Assembly (NCBI RefSeq): GCF_002865645.1 | Contig: NW_020194686.1 | Span: 310,001-374,000 of the forward strand | DNA from: Hyaloscypha bicolor E | Lineage: Eukaryota > Ascomycota > Leotiomycetes > Helotiales > Hyaloscyphaceae | Length of the DNA stretch: 64,000 nt | Direction of reading: 5' to 3' | Shown: positions 1-12,860 of the stretch, piece after piece | How positions within the stretch are numbered: position 1 is the stretch's first letter | Layout: the number at the start of each line of letters is the position of its first letter | Notes under the pieces: model-generated | Told to the model about the DNA's origin: nothing | The model's input: the letters and a program-made list of their open reading frames with translations, nothing else | The model's database searches: none | Program-made: the position numbers and the translations under genes

Positions 1-118
1 AAAGTTATATATAAAAAGCTATAGTTTTAGTATATAACTAAAACCTTAAAAGTAATATAGATATATAAAATATTTAGGAAATCTAGTATTAGACTAAATT
101 AGGAAATTTATATATAAT
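1..118. repeat. Copy of the sequence that ends copia element VII
   Basis: This stretch matches 61537-61650 almost base for base apart from C/T and G/A differences. Both begin with the same palindrome and end with the same run around 'taggaaatctagtattag'. At 61.5 kb it lies just downstream of a Ty1/copia RNase H, so here it is probably the 3' end or a solo terminal repeat of a second copy whose body lies left of the window. The homology resumes at 119 with 61886 onward, so a segment of about 235 bp present at 61651-61885 is missing here. Confidence 0.6.
4..38. repeat. Palindromic repeat, copy 1
   Basis: The arms start GTTATATA and end TATATAAC. This is the most decayed of five copies of a 36-bp imperfect palindrome (others at 22741, 29079, 56551 and 61537) and is one base shorter. 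Confidence 0.6.
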
Positions 119-162
119 TAGAGAAAAGTATTTTTTTTATATTTTTTTTAAAGAAATTCTAA

Positions 163-492
163 TATTAATATAATAATTTTTTTAGGAATTATATATATAA
201 TTATAAAATATAAAATATAAAATATAAAATATAAAATATAAAATATAAAATATAAAATATAAAATATAAAATATAAAATATAAAATATAAAATATAAAAT
301 ATAAAATATAAAATATAAAATATAAAATATAAAATATAAAATATAAAATATAAAATATAAAATATAAAATATAAAATATAAAATATAAAATATAAAATAT
401 AATTATATAACTTTATATTTTATAAATAATTTAATTAAAAAACTAGACTCTATTAGATTTAGTAAATTAGGAATTATATATTAATATTATAA
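163..492. repeat. Dispersed repeat R, copy 1 (truncated)
   Basis: Homologous to 21571-21755, 61933-62100 and 63397-63590. The shared blocks are 'ggaattatatattaatatta' and the stretch around 'actagactctattagattta'. The other copies hold a short GATACGG-type array where this copy has a long AATATAA array. Similarity stops near 492, while copies 2 and 4 run on for about 400 bp. R starts with TA (possibly old TG) and may be an LTR, but no coding body can be tied to it with certainty. Confidence 0.65.
202..400. repeat. 7-bp satellite (TATAAAA)n, about 28 units
   Basis: A perfect head-to-tail array of a 7-bp unit, written TATAAAA or AATATAA depending on phase. It sits exactly where repeat R copy 4 (63.4 kb) has GATACGG-like units. 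Changing every C to T and every G to A in GATACGG gives AATATAA, so this is best read as a fully RIP-converted version of that array. Confidence 0.9.
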
Positions 493-2449
493 AGTATTTA
501 TTAGTAAATTATAAAACTATAATATTAAATTTAGTATAGAACTAATTTCTATTTCTTTTATAAGATTTAGAGAAGCCTCTTTTAAATAATAAACCCTAAT
601 AATATATATATAATTAGTAATTTATAAGCCTAATACTTATAATATAAATAGTAATTAGTTATAATATTAAAGAGGTATTAATTTTTCTAATTAATATTTG
701 TAATATCCGAGATTTATTATATATTCTTAAGTTATATATAACTTTATATATATTATAACTATATTTTTTTTTAGAATCTTATTTCTAAGATTTATTAATT
801 TATTCTAGTAAAATATTTATTTAATTATTTATTTAATTAAAGTAAACTTCTAGTATTTTAAAAAATAGTTTTATTAATATAATCTAGATAATAAATATAA
901 AAATCATTTAATTAAATTAGGACTAAATAAATAAAAAGAAAAAATAATTATATTTCAGATATAAAAGCTAGCTAGTAATTATAATTTTATTTGAGATCTG
1001 AATATTCTAATTAGCTCGATTTAAAATATTAAAGTACTATTTTACGAAATTAATATTCTTTATTAGATCTCGTATTAGAATAATCTAAATAGCTATATAA
1101 AAGAATTTAATAAAATATTTATATAAAAAGCTTATATAAGAAGCTTATATAAATATTTCTAAAGTTTTAGAGATTATTTATAGATTTCTAGAAATATATA
1201 TTAATTAGTTATATTAATTTCCGATTAGAACTAATATAAAAACTAGTAATTAATTCAGATAATTCTTTATTTTTATAAAAAAATCTCTTTATATTACTAT
1301 ATACTTTCTTTTTTTCTAATAATTATATATATAATAATTTCTTTTATTATTATCTTTTAGCCGCTTTTTTACTCTTTTTTAAGTTGTCTTTAATTATTTT
1401 TAATTAATTCTATAATATCTTCTTTTAGCTTTATTATTTATTAATATAATTATAAATATAAAAATAATCTTATAGTCTTCTTTTCTATTATTAGTAAATA
1501 CTTGAAATATTTTAAGTATTTATTTATTAATTTCTTTATTTTATATATTATAGTATTTAGTAAAAAGAATTATAACTATTATAATAAAGGCTTTAAATCT
1601 TATATATTAGTAAGTTTTTTAGTTTTAATATTTATTAAAGCTAATGCGATTTCAGATTCCTTATTATTTATTAGAAGCTTATTAGTTCTGAGAAAATACT
1701 ATTATAATCTTTAAGAAATTTCTTGAAAAATATCCTAAATAGTATTATATTAATATAAATAATATTATTAATTAAGTTTTTAAAAACTAGAAAAAGGCTA
1801 ATAAGCTTTAGAATTCTTTTTCTCGTTTTAATAAGGCAAATAATAATATTACTTGAATTAATATTCTAAAAGTAAGTTTTTTCTAATATATTTAAATATT
1901 TACTAATTCCTTAAAGAAATATTATAAAGTCTATTTTTAAGGTATTAATTTTATTACTGAAATTATTACTAATATTTCAAGTATTAATAATATAATATTT
2001 ATAGCTATTCGAGCCTTTTATAAGATATATATAATAATTATAAATTCTTTACTTGTTTTTTTAATATTTTTAATATTAATATTATTATAATATAATTATA
2101 TCCCGTTAAGAAATAAGCGAATTCCAGAAAGTATTATTTAATTTTTTACTAAAGTCTAAATAGAGCTAGTATTTAATATTTTTATTTTGGGAATTAGAAA
2201 TTAAAATTTATTTATTTGAGATATTTATAGCTAGTTTACCTATAATAAATCTTTCTTAATTCTAAACCTTTTTCTAATAATTTAAATATAATTCTTATAA
2301 GTTTTAATAAAATTCTAAAAAGCTTTTATAAATAAAAAAGCCTTAGGGAAAAAATATCTCTATTATTATTCCGGGGGGGTTTTTTTTGGCTATTTAGGTT
2401 CTTTTTTTCTTTTAAATAGCCTTTTTTTAATAGTTTAGAATTCTTTTTA
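493..2449. other. AT-rich stretch with no recognisable gene
   Basis: Almost only A and T, with scattered stops in all frames. A 70-codon ATG frame at 1502-1714 is low-complexity (Phe, Tyr, Ile, Asn, Lys) and I treat it as chance. Parts of the minus strand from about 2000 onward stay fairly open and could be the tail of the gypsy element VIII beyond its integrase. I saw no LTR for that element here. Confidence 0.5.
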
Positions 2450-3957
2450 ATTTTAAAAGATTATTAAAAAATAATTTTAAATTTTAAGTTATAGTTTTAG
2501 TTATATAATTTCAGAAGTTTCTTAAAAATTTTAAGATTAAAAAAAGCAAATAATTAAATATTATAATCTTTAGATTAGGCTTTTTATTTAATTAAATATT
2601 ATTACTTTTTATTTCTATTATCTTATTAATAATTAATAATAGCTTCTATTTTCTATTTTTATTTTTATTATTATTTACTAATTCTGGAAATTCTTTAAAA
2701 AAATATAAATATAGCTTTTAATTCTTTTTTATTATATACTTTTTAAAAAGGAAAATATAGAAAATTAAATATAAATAATTAAATATATTTAGTAATTCTA
2801 ATTTATATATTAAATTACTAATATATTTAAGGATTTTAAATAGATTTATAAATTTTAGTTTAAGCTTTTTTATTTTAAGTTTAATATTTCTTATTAATAG
2901 TATTATTTAGGCTTTTTTAAAATAGTATTTAGCTAACTAGTATTTATTATAGTAAGTTTTCTGATTATTTTATATATAATACTATAAATTCTTAAACTTT
3001 TTCTATTTTATTTTAAAGGTTTCTAGCCTTTTATATATAGCTAATATCTCTTTTATAATTCTATAGAAATTGAGAATAATATTCGTAATATATATAAAAA
3101 GATATATTTTATAAAACCTAATATTTTAAGTTATTATATATAAATTCTATAAAAGATAATTTCTTAAACTAGTTATTTTTTTTAGATATTATAATAATAT
3201 TTCAGGTAATATTTTAAGGCTTAATTCTGTTTTTTTATTTAATTATTTATATAAAAATAGTAAACTATATTTAAATACTATTTATATATTAAATAAAAGT
3301 AAAAAGTAAATTAGAACTAGCTAATAAATATTATTTCTTAATTAGAAATAATTCTATTAGGAGAGCTAAAAATTAAGAAAATATATTTCTATATAATTTT
3401 AATAAGCTTTAGAAAATTAATTATTTTATAATATATAATATATCTTATTATTTTAGAATACTAATTAATAATTATAAGAATTATATTAAAATTGGGATCT
3501 TTTACTAAATTCTTATATAATAATAAACCTATAATAAAATTTATAGAAATCTTATTTTAGGATCTCTTAGGCTATAATAAATAATTAAGTAAATTATATA
3601 ATAAATGCCTTTTAGCTTTAATTTTCTAGTAAATATTATATTCTTAATAATATTTATAAATATTTCCTCTTATATTCTTTTAATACTAGGATTTTCTAAA
3701 GAGCTTAAAAGTTTTTTCTATTCTATAATATCTGGTTATTAGATTATTATAATAAAGCTTTATAACTTCTTAATATAAAGCGGAATTATTAGATATAACA
3801 ATTCTTAAATAATATTTAAATAAACCCGAATTATTTTTTCTAGATTTCTTTTCCTTTAATATCTCTTTTATTAAGCCTTTATTTTAAGATATTCTAATAT
3901 TAAGAATTATTTCTTTAAGCTATTTAGATAATATTTAGAAGGAATTTAAATAAAAGG
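2450..3957 (-). pseudogene. Gypsy element VIII: integrase part of pol, RIP-inactivated
   Basis: The minus strand reads as the C-terminal half of a Ty3/gypsy integrase. Around 2745-2860 the frame gives KFINLFKILKY followed by YKLELLNIFNY, the usual gypsy integrase C-terminal pattern (GPFKI, then YRLELP and a histidine-rich stretch). At about 3230-3300 a segment ending in KQLNKKTE corresponds to the 'HPQTDGQTE' region that holds the catalytic Glu, so that Glu survives. In-frame stops are TAA/TAG at Gln or Trp positions. The gene continues on the far side of element I, at 10653, where RNase H and RT of the same strand lie, so element I split it. Family is secure; exact limits are not. Confidence 0.7.
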
Positions 3958-4230
3958 TATTATAATTCCCAGATGCCCGGTATCTGAGATGCTTTACTAG
4001 ATATTAGATACTTTCTAGGCACATGTAATATAACTATATTACTAGGGAAATATACTTGGAATATACTAGAGATATTTAGAAGGCTAGCCCCTTTAGGACT
4101 AGTATACTATAGAGTATATATACTTCCTTATAGCCTCTTATATTCTAGTTTTCTCTTCCTTAGCTTTAAATCGTCTTTATAAGAGACCTTTTACTTTGCT
4201 TTCTAAGCCCTAAATACCGTACCCGTAATA
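3958..4230 (+). repeat. 5' LTR of element I
   Basis: It is 273 bp and pairs with 10375-10647 without a length difference. The two copies differ by C/T and G/A changes, as expected when RIP hits two repeats independently after insertion. The left flank carries target duplication aaagg. Confidence 0.93.
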
Positions 4231-4314
4231 GTATTTAAAGCTTACTTCCTTTAATCCTATAGAGAATTTCAAATAAACTAATTCAGAATTATTAGTAATA
4301 TAGGTATTATTAAA

Positions 4315-6081
4315 ATAACGGAACCTCAGAAATACGAGTAATAGACTCTAGAATAATAAAAGCGAAAAGTTTTAGAATCCTTAGAGAAATCAGGTATTTA
4401 TATCTTTATAAATATATACTAGTAATATATTAGAAATCCTTCCGAAAACCCGAAAATTAAAGAACCTTAAATAAAGGCTATTCTTTAATCAAGTTCTAGA
4501 GTAATAGGTACCTATAGGCTAGTAACCTGACTACTATTCTCAAGCCCTATCCTATAACCTTATAGGCCCTATATATATACCGGTAATAAGACTACTAGGG
4601 AGAATATAGTAAAGGAAAAGTATAATAGGTTAATTTCCTAGAATACTATATAATCAGGAATTATATTAACTTCCGCTAAGGCTTCTGGTAAAGCTCCTAC
4701 TAGTTCAGGTTATCTCGTTAATAGCCCTTCCCGAACTAAATGTCCCGTTAGTATTCCTGGAGAATTTATAAATAAGTTTATAAAAATAGAACTCTCTGCT
4801 TTTATTATAAAGCTTCTAGAAACTAATAACTATATTATTACTAGAAAGTTATATAAATGAACTAAGAAACCTAATATCTTATTCTCAGATATTAATATTA
4901 TTATAAAGAATTACCGGGAAAATATTCAAAGAGCTATTTTATATAAGAATACTTATAATTATAATAAAGCTATTCTCGAGAATATTAAGCTCTATAATAC
5001 TAAGCTCGAGAATAATATTAAGTATTATATAGCTATAGTAGATTGGCTTATAATAGCTCTAACTGCTTTTATTCCGGCTGTTCCGAATTTCTCTTAAAAG
5101 AATTCCGAACTATTTCCTGCTTATTTCTATCTAGAATTCCCTATATCTTATACTTTCTTTAGAAATACTAGAGTTACTAAGCTCCCAGATTTAACTCTCT
5201 TTACTAGAAATTATACTATTTTTAATAACTAGCTAGTTTAGATTAAGAATAAGCTATAAGGAAATACTAATTTATATCTCTTAGAAGATCTTAAGATTAT
5301 TTATATTTCTAGTAGATTTACTAGTAATACTCTTGTCCTAACTAATTCTTATATAAATAAAAATAGTCCGAATTAGTATTATTAGCTCTTAGAGTTTTAT
5401 TTCTATCTAAAGAAACTATATTCTAATCCTAATAAGATATAAAATACTTGCTATAACTTTAATAAGCTTTAAATATATTCTAGTTAAGTATTTTAGAAGT
5501 TTTATACTTTCTTCTTATAACTATCTATAAAAGGCAATATTAGTCTTTAAGATATTAAATATAAACTAAATAAGAAGCTTTTACTAAAGCTTTAGGAATT
5601 AGTATATATATACTATAATAATTCATCTATTAATACTACTTGCTTTACTTAGTATTATATTACTAATAATTAGTAAATTAAGGCTATATATAAAAAGACT
5701 AAAAAGTATAAGAAAATAAGAACTATCTAAGCCAAGTTTATTTCTAATACTATATTCCTATATATTTCTAAAGAATATATTTCTAAGAAGGAGCCTAAAA
5801 AGCCTATATTAATTACTTTTATTAAATATATATCCTCTTATAAATATAAGTAATATCTTATAAAAACTAAGGATCTTTTAACTATTAAGTACTTTAACTA
5901 TAATGAGTTCGGTTATTATACTAGATATTATCTGGTTCTATATAATAAGGAAACCAAGATAGCTTTTTCTAGAATTAAGCCAGGCTTAGTTCCTATTTTA
6001 CTAGAGTATATTATTCTAATAAAATATTCGAAGAATTCGAGTTCTAATTCTGGTATAAAACCGGGAAACAAGTATTCCTAA
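4315..6081 (+). pseudogene. gag: Element I gag (nucleocapsid), RIP-inactivated
   Basis: One frame runs from about 4315 to a TAA at 6079-6081, about 588 codons. Its stops are TAA/TAG at likely Gln or Trp codons, plus TGA. The probable start is ATA at 4315, a RIP form of ATG, followed by TEPQKYE. The middle has the pattern typical of fungal Ty3 gags (VTKLPDLTLFTRN near 5170, like 'PPLFTGN'). A CCHC knuckle lies at 5890-5931 with exact CX2CX4HX4C spacing, but all four metal ligands are now Tyr (TAC/TAT from TGC/TGT and CAT). The protein would coat genomic RNA in the virus-like particle. Pol overlaps the end in the -1 frame. The start is inferred. Confidence 0.8.
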
Positions 6082-9000
6082 AAAAAGTCTTTATTTTAAG
6101 GGCTTATAATATAAATTTAGTAGAGATTAATTTAATTTATCTAATAAGAGGAAATACTTTTATAATATCTTATATTATTAGTATAAATAAATTAGGAATC
6201 AAGTTTTTTTCTCTTATTAATACTAGAGCTAATAGTTATACTTTTATTAATATAAAGCTTACTTAGCTTATAAAGTAATTCTTAGGAATAGAACTATAAT
6301 CCCTTCTTTTATCCTATACTATATATAGTTTTAATAGAAAGCTAGCTAAGTTTATTAAAAAATATATAGAAGTTTTATTTCTAATTAATAAATAAAGTAT
6401 TAATATACTTATAATTATCCTAAACCTTAGAGATTATAATATTATTTTTAGTAGAAAATAGATAATATATATTAATATTCTAGTTAATTATAGAAAATAT
6501 AGACTTATATAGCTTTAAAAAAACAAGCCTAAATCTATATAATTCGGTTATATTATTAGTATTTTATAATAATAGCTAGAGAAGTAACCTAATAAGAAGT
6601 ATTAAAAGAATACTAATTAATAAGATTCTATTATAAGCTATTTCTAGAAACCTTTTATTCTAAAGTAGTCTTTCTTTTTTTAGACTAATTAAAAGAAATT
6701 ATATAAGACTATAGAAAAGAAGCTTTTATAGCCTAATTAAGATATAATACCTAAGTAAAAGCTAAAGAAGTAGAAAGAAGTCCTTAATAAAAAGCAAATA
6801 TTAGATCTAGCTATTCTTATTTCTATAATATTTAATTATATAGCTAAGAGAAAAAATAATATTATTAGTCGAATCTTTATTTATAAGATTAATAAGGAGC
6901 TTAAAGCTCGGGAAAAAGAAGCTATTCCTGGCCTAGAGAATTAATAACCGGAAGAAATAGAGCTTTAGTAGCTATAAAGAATATTACTTCTAGAACTTAA
7001 GAAATATATTTCTGTTTTCTCTAAAAAGAAATCTAATATTCTTTTTTTCTATAGATTATATAATTATAAGATTCAGATTAAAGGCCTAAAAAGAACCGAG
7101 AGTATTAGATATTAATTTTTCCGGTAGTAGTTTACTTAAGAGCTTCTAGAAATCAAGTATTTCTTAGAAAATAATCTAGCTAAGGGCTTTATTAAAGCTA
7201 GTTAGGCTTTTTTTACTTTACTAGTTCTTTTTATAAAGAAAATAAACGGAGGTTTATATTTCTATATTAATTTCTGCTATTTAAATAATATTACCTGAAA
7301 GAATTAATATTTCCTTTTACTTATTAATAAGACTTTAAATTAATTATTTAAGGCCAAGATTTATACTAAATTAGATATCTATTAAGCTTTCTATTATATA
7401 GCTATAAACCCGGACTTTTAGGAGCTAATAATATTCCGTATTTACTATAGAGTATATAAATATAATATTCTCTAGGAAGGCCTTATAAATAGCCCGGCTA
7501 TATATTAATACTATATAAATAATATACTTTTCGAATATCTAAATAACTTTTATATAATATATTTTAATAATATTCTTATTTATTTAAAGGACCTAGTAAA
7601 ATATAAATAATATATACGAAAAGTATTAGACTATTTATATTTTACCGGCCTCTAAATAGATATTAAGAAATCGGAATTTAAAGTTATATATATAAAATAT
7701 TTAGGCTTTATTATTTCTATATCTAGTATTAAAATAGATCCTAATAAAATTAAAGTAATATATAACTAGTAATTCCCAAAAATAATTAAGAATATATAGT
7801 TCTTTTTTAGCTTCTATAATTTTTATAAATGCTTTATTAGAAAATATAGACGAATTATTAGACCTCTTACTTTATTTATAAAAAAGGAAATTTCCTTTAA
7901 GTAATTCGAGTAATATTAAGAGGCTTTTACTTGCCTAAAGAAAGCTATAATTTCTATTCTAGTTCTATAATACTATAATCCAGATCTATTTATAATAATA
8001 GAAATAGATATATCTAAAGAAGTAATTACTAGTTTACTCTTTTAATAAGATCCAGAAATAGGCCTTTAGTATTCTATAGCTTATTTTTCCAAAACTATAC
8101 TTCTAGTAAAGCTTAATTATAATATATATAATAAGGAAATACTTATTATAATACGAATACTAGAGAAATAGAAAGCTAAGCTAAAGGGCCTTTAGAATAC
8201 TTCCTTTAAGGTTTATTCTAATTACTATACCTTAAAGTATTTTATAACTATTAAGAAGCTCTTTTCTTAATAAGCTAGATAAGCTAAGCTTTTATTCTAT
8301 TATTATTTTAAGCTTATATATTATTCTAGAAAATTAAATAAATAAGTAAATACTTTATTATAAAGATAAAATAAAATAAATATTTAGAGCCAGATTAAGA
8401 AGAAGCTATAAACCCAAGTACTTTTTCCTAAAAATAAGATTAATCCGGAAATTATCTATAACTTATAGCTTATAGTAATATTTTATAAAGTCGGCTTACT
8501 TAATCCGGAATTCGGTCCTAAAAACTAAATATATACTAAAGACTTTCTAGAAAAAAATACTTTTATTAGAGGTATAATTCCCCTAGAAAAAGGTATTTTC
8601 TTAGAAGCTTTACTAGTAGATTCTGCTATAGTAGCCCCTATAGAAGTACTATTAGAAGCTCCTGCCGAGTATAGTAGTTTATAACTTATAGATAAGATCC
8701 TATAAAATAATTATATATTACTAGATCTAAAAAAGCTATATATAATAGCCTAAGCCAAAAGTAATATCTGAATATTATAAGACGGCCTTCTTTTATATTA
8801 TAGAAAACTTTATATTATAGAGAACAAAATAATCCCTGAACTATTTTTACAAATTACTCTAATTTATAAAATATATAATAAATTCTTTTCTGAATATCCT
8901 GAATATATAAAGCTCTATTAGCTATTAAAGAAATAATATTACTAGCTATTTATAAGTAAGAATATTAATTAATACTATAGTAATTACTATACTTATAGGA

Positions 9001-10154
9001 GATTATATATACCTAGAAATAAGAAGCCTGGTTTGTTTTATTTCGTTCTAGTTCCTGATTATTCCTAGTAATATATTACTATAGATTTCAAGAGCTATCC
9101 AGAAAGCAAATTAGGCTATAATATAATTACTATATTTATAGATTACTTATTCAAGTACCCAATTATAATTCTCATACGAGATATAATTATAGTTAAGTAG
9201 CTAGTACCTCTTTTTTTATTCTATATAATATACTAAATAGGTATTTCAGAAATAATTATATTAAATTAGGGACTCTAATTTATATTCGATTTTTGGAGCG
9301 AATTCTATACAAGAATTAATATAAAGCTTAAGCTCTTTATAACTAATTACCCCCAAATAAATAGATAAATAGAGATTATTAATTAGTATTTTAATTAGAG
9401 ATTACGCCCGTATATTAACTATTACTAGAATAACTAGAACAAATGAATTACTATAATTAATTATTAATAAGCCTCTCTTTAGTATAAAACTATTAGCTAG
9501 TTTTTATTTATAACTAAAAAGGGCTATAAGCCTTGTATTTCTCTGGACTAGAACTCCCTTATTAAAGCTAACTTACCTAAAGAGAAGCTAAATAGGAATA
9601 AAGCTAAAGTATTAATAAATTAATTATATGAATTATAGTAACTTGTCTAAGGCCATATAAAGTAAGTATAGGAATAATATATAATATAAACTAATAAATA
9701 CTGCCGTCTAATTAATTTCAAAGTAGGAAATAAAGTATAAGTTATTATAAAGTACTAGAAATCCGATTATTTAAACCGGAAACTAGGGAACCAAATAGAG
9801 GGCCTATTTGAGATTCTAGAATAGTATAATTATTTATTTCTCCTGAAACTACCGGAAATTATAAAGATATATCTAGTTTTCTATATAAAGAAGCTATAAA
9901 AAAACTCTTAGAATTCTCTATTAGGTTAAGTAAACCCGGAACCGCCTCTATTAATACTAGAGAATAGCAAATAAGAATATAATATTAAATAGGTTATTAT
10001 AATTAAGCTAGTAAGAAATAAGCTAAAATATAGAATTTAGTAGGTTAGTTAGAATAAAGATCTAGTATAATATCTAGCTTTAGTACTAAGTAATAGCCCC
10101 CTGGTTTTATAGAGTTTCTATAATAATAATAATAATATACTAGAATCTTTATAA
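6075..10154 (+). pseudogene. pol: Element I pol: PR-RT-RNase H-IN-chromodomain, RIP-inactivated
   Basis: A frame of about 1360 codons lies in the -1 frame relative to gag. Protease: LINTRANSY at 6213-6239, where N-T-R stands for the D-T-G active site. RT: KKINGGLYFYIN near 7230, and YFNN for YFDD at 7560-7571. RNase H: EIDIS near 8005. Integrase: D at 9084-9086, second Asp now Asn at 9264-9266, Glu kept at 9372-9374, giving D-x59-D-x35-E. A zinc region with the His/Cys ligands mostly mutated precedes it. A chromodomain lies at about 9990-10118 (NKLKYR and QNKDLVQYPA, with Trp codons turned to TAG/TAA). All motifs share one phase, so there is no frameshift. The stop is TAA at 10152 or 10161. 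Confidence 0.88.
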
Positions 10155-10360
10155 AACCTATAATACTAGCTAGATTATATAAAAAATAATACTTATCTAG
10201 AATTATATAGAAATAATAATAAATTCTCCTAGATTATATAGTAAAAGTACTAGCCTTTTATATATAATATCTATATTCGAGATACTAGTTTTATTTTAGG
10301 AAGAAATATAATATTAGATAGATTAATGGCTTTTATAAAGCTTGCAAACGAGCTTATTAT

Positions 10361-10371
10361 AAAGAGGAAAG
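10361..10371 (+). other. Polypurine tract of element I
   Basis: AAAGAGGAAAG lies three bases upstream of the 3' LTR, the expected primer site for plus-strand DNA synthesis. It helps fix the LTR boundary at 10375. Confidence 0.8.
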
Positions 10372-10374
10372 TAA

Positions 10375-10647
10375 TATTATAATTCCCAGATATCCGGTAT
10401 TTAAGATGCTTTACTAGATACCAGATATCTCCTAGGTATATATAATGCGACTGCCTTATTAGGGAAATATACTTGGAATATACTAGAGATATTTAGAAGG
10501 CTAGCCCTTTCGGGACTAGTATATTATAGGATATATATATTTCCTTATAGCCTCCTATATTCTAGTTTTCCTTTCCTTAGCTTTGAATTATTTTTATAAG
10601 GAATCTTCTATCTTGCTTTTTAAGCCCTAAATGCCGTACCCGTAATA
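10375..10647 (+). repeat. 3' LTR of element I
   Basis: It is 273 bp, the same length as the 5' LTR. It ends CCCGTAATA and is followed by target duplication copy aaaga. Confidence 0.93.
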
Positions 10648-12551
10648 AAAGAACTAATACTATAGCTCTTTTAGTAGCCATATATATTTATATATAAGGA
10701 ATTAGATATTTATAATTATCTAATTTAAAAATTCGAGAAATCAAAAAGTCTTTAGTTTTGTTAAATAATATAATTAGAAATACTCTTATTACCTTAATTA
10801 TAATAATAGAGCCTTTAAGGTATTTCTTTATATTTTACTTTTTTAACTAATTCTATAATTAAGAGATTTATAAAATTATTTATTTATTTATTTTATAATA
10901 AATAAAATTTTTTAGTTATTATAAATATAGTAAATATTAAATAATATTTATTTTAAAAAGAGAACTCTTTAAATATCTATAAGAACTTCTAAATTATAAT
11001 TATAAAAGCTTTTTTTAGCTTATTCTAAAAAATTAAAAGCTAAATTATATTAATAGAATCATTTTTATAATTAAATTTTCTATTAGATCTATTTATTAAA
11101 TTTAAGGTACTTTTATAATAAATAATATTAAAAATTATTATAATTTATAATAATCTTAATTATAAACCTGGATTTTTTAAAGAAATAATATTAATATTTA
11201 ATGGCTTTAATAATTATAAATAGCTTCTTATTATAAATACTATAATTATATTTGGTTCCGGAAAGTTTCTAAAACTAGAATACTATTAGATATTAGTATT
11301 TTTTCGGGCTATTATTAAAATTAACTTATTATAAAATAGTACTAGTAATTATAAATTTTAATATATTAGTTTTAATATAAATCTTTTTAAAAGAATTAAA
11401 ATAAACCAAAATAAATATTATAATAAAAGCTTTTTTTTTAAAGTTTTAAAGCTTTTAGCTACTTTATTTATTTATATAAAGAAATCAGATTTCCGGTTCT
11501 TTTTTATTTCTTTTAAAAGACCTATTAAGCCTATAATTACCTGAAAGTAATAATAAATAAATCTATAATAAAAATTAGTAAATTTAAGAAATACTTAAAT
11601 ATTATAAAATAATTCTGGTTTTATTTATTTAATAATATTATAAACCCGTTTAGGATTTATAAATATCTTCTATTCTAATAAAGAAGTCTAAGAATTCGAT
11701 TTTTTAATATTAAACTTATATTTATTAAGTTTATAAAACAGATTATTTTTATATAGCCTAATAAATATCTAATAAATAAAATTATAATATTTATTTTTAT
11801 TTCGGAAATAAATAAAGATATTATTTAAATAAATAACTATAATATTAATATATATTTAAAATATAACTAATATATTAGCTAGCCCGAAAGGTATTATAAA
11901 ATATTTAAAATAGCTATAATAGATTCTAAAAACTATTTTCTATTTATATTCTTTATAAATTCTTATCTAATAATATATATTTTTAAGATCTAACTTTATA
12001 AAGATCTTTGCTTTTTAGAACTAGTTAAAAATCTTATTAATAAAAGAAAGCAAATACTAATTCTTAATTATAATTTAATTAAATCTATAATAATTAATAT
12101 AAAAATATAATTCTTTATTCTTTTTAGAAATAAAAAAAAATAAATGCCTTTATTAGACTTTTATTAGGCCTTATTTAATATTTATAAAATATATTTTATA
12201 AATATAAATATAATACTTCTAGTTAGATTTCTAATAAATTATATAAAAATCTATATAAAACCGTATTATCTGTATTAATAGAGTATTTAATACTACTAAG
12301 ATTAAAAAGTTCCGAAGCTTTATTAGAATTAAAAACCTCTAAAAAAATTTATATTTATTATTCCGGAAATAAATAAATATATCTAAAGCCTCTTTCTAGA
12401 AAATATTAATTTACTATATTAAAAACTTCTATTTAATATTACTAAAACCATATAATAAAACAGAAATCTAGTAACTATTATAAATATATAAAGCCTATTA
12501 CCTTAAATAGTTATATTTACTTTTAGTTAAAAATAAAACTTGAAATATTAG
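10648..12551 (-). pseudogene. Gypsy element VIII: RT and RNase H part of pol, RIP-inactivated
   Basis: The minus strand encodes a Ty3/gypsy reverse transcriptase. SKKNKELYFYINYYRFNQ near 12050-12130 matches the usual 'KKDGELRF..DYR.LN' block, FIIPFGLANILVIFQ near 11870-11905 matches 'MPFGLANAPATFQ', and YLNN at 11820-11831 stands for YLDD. RNase H should occupy the remaining sequence down to 10653. The segment is bounded on the left by element I and on the right by element II, both inserted later. Joining across them puts integrase (2.5-3.96 kb) downstream and the 19.6-21.6 kb segment upstream on the same strand, the normal gene order. Confidence 0.8.
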
Positions 12552-12860
12552 TATAATAGATATATATAATAGTATATAGACAGGTATTAGATATTATAGA
12601 TCTAGTTCCCTATTTTAAATAAAGCTTATAATTGGAATTATATAGATTATATTGGCTCGCATTTCCTAGTTAAGTAAAGGGCTTTATATACTTGGCTAAG
12701 TACTAGGGAATATATAGGAAGATATTTCTAGCTTTGGAAAGAGGTATTAATTAGTCTTTTATTAGAATTAATTCTTGGAATTAGTTATATTTACAAGTAT
12801 TATTCTATAGCTTACTTACCTTAACTACTTATATATTATCCTGCTATTATATATCTTATA
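12552..12860 (+). repeat. 5' LTR of element II
   Basis: It is 309 bp and length-matched to 19255-19563. The sequence right after it (TTCTAATTAATCC) is shared by II, III and IV (one C/T difference in IV) and should include the primer-binding site. I could not match it to a particular tRNA. Confidence 0.93.

Larger units (their letters stand above)
3958..10647 (+). mobile_element. LTR retrotransposon I: Ty3/gypsy chromovirus, full length, RIP-inactivated
   Basis: A complete 6690-bp element with two 273-bp LTRs. Both LTRs begin TATTATAATTCCC and end CCCGTAATA, the RIP forms of TG...CA ends. The flanks are aaagg on the left (3953-3957) and aaaga on the right (10648-10652), a 5-bp target duplication with one RIP-type G to A change. 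The order is LTR, gag, pol (PR-RT-RH-IN-chromodomain), polypurine tract, LTR. Pol is followed in a single frame from 6075 to about 10154 with no indel, so loss of function is by point mutation only. It inserted into the minus-strand gypsy element VIII. Confidence 0.93.

Noticed and set aside
202..400. CRISPR array or telomere-like repeat
   Set aside because: Perfect 7-bp units without spacers, and not a TTAGGG-type motif in any RIP-reversed form; it aligns with a GATACGG array in another repeat copy.
1502..1714. 70-codon ATG-started ORF on the plus strand
   Set aside because: Low-complexity (Tyr, Phe, Ile, Leu, Asn, Lys) translation of AT-rich DNA with no coding-like neighbour or homology I can recognise; such length is expected by chance.
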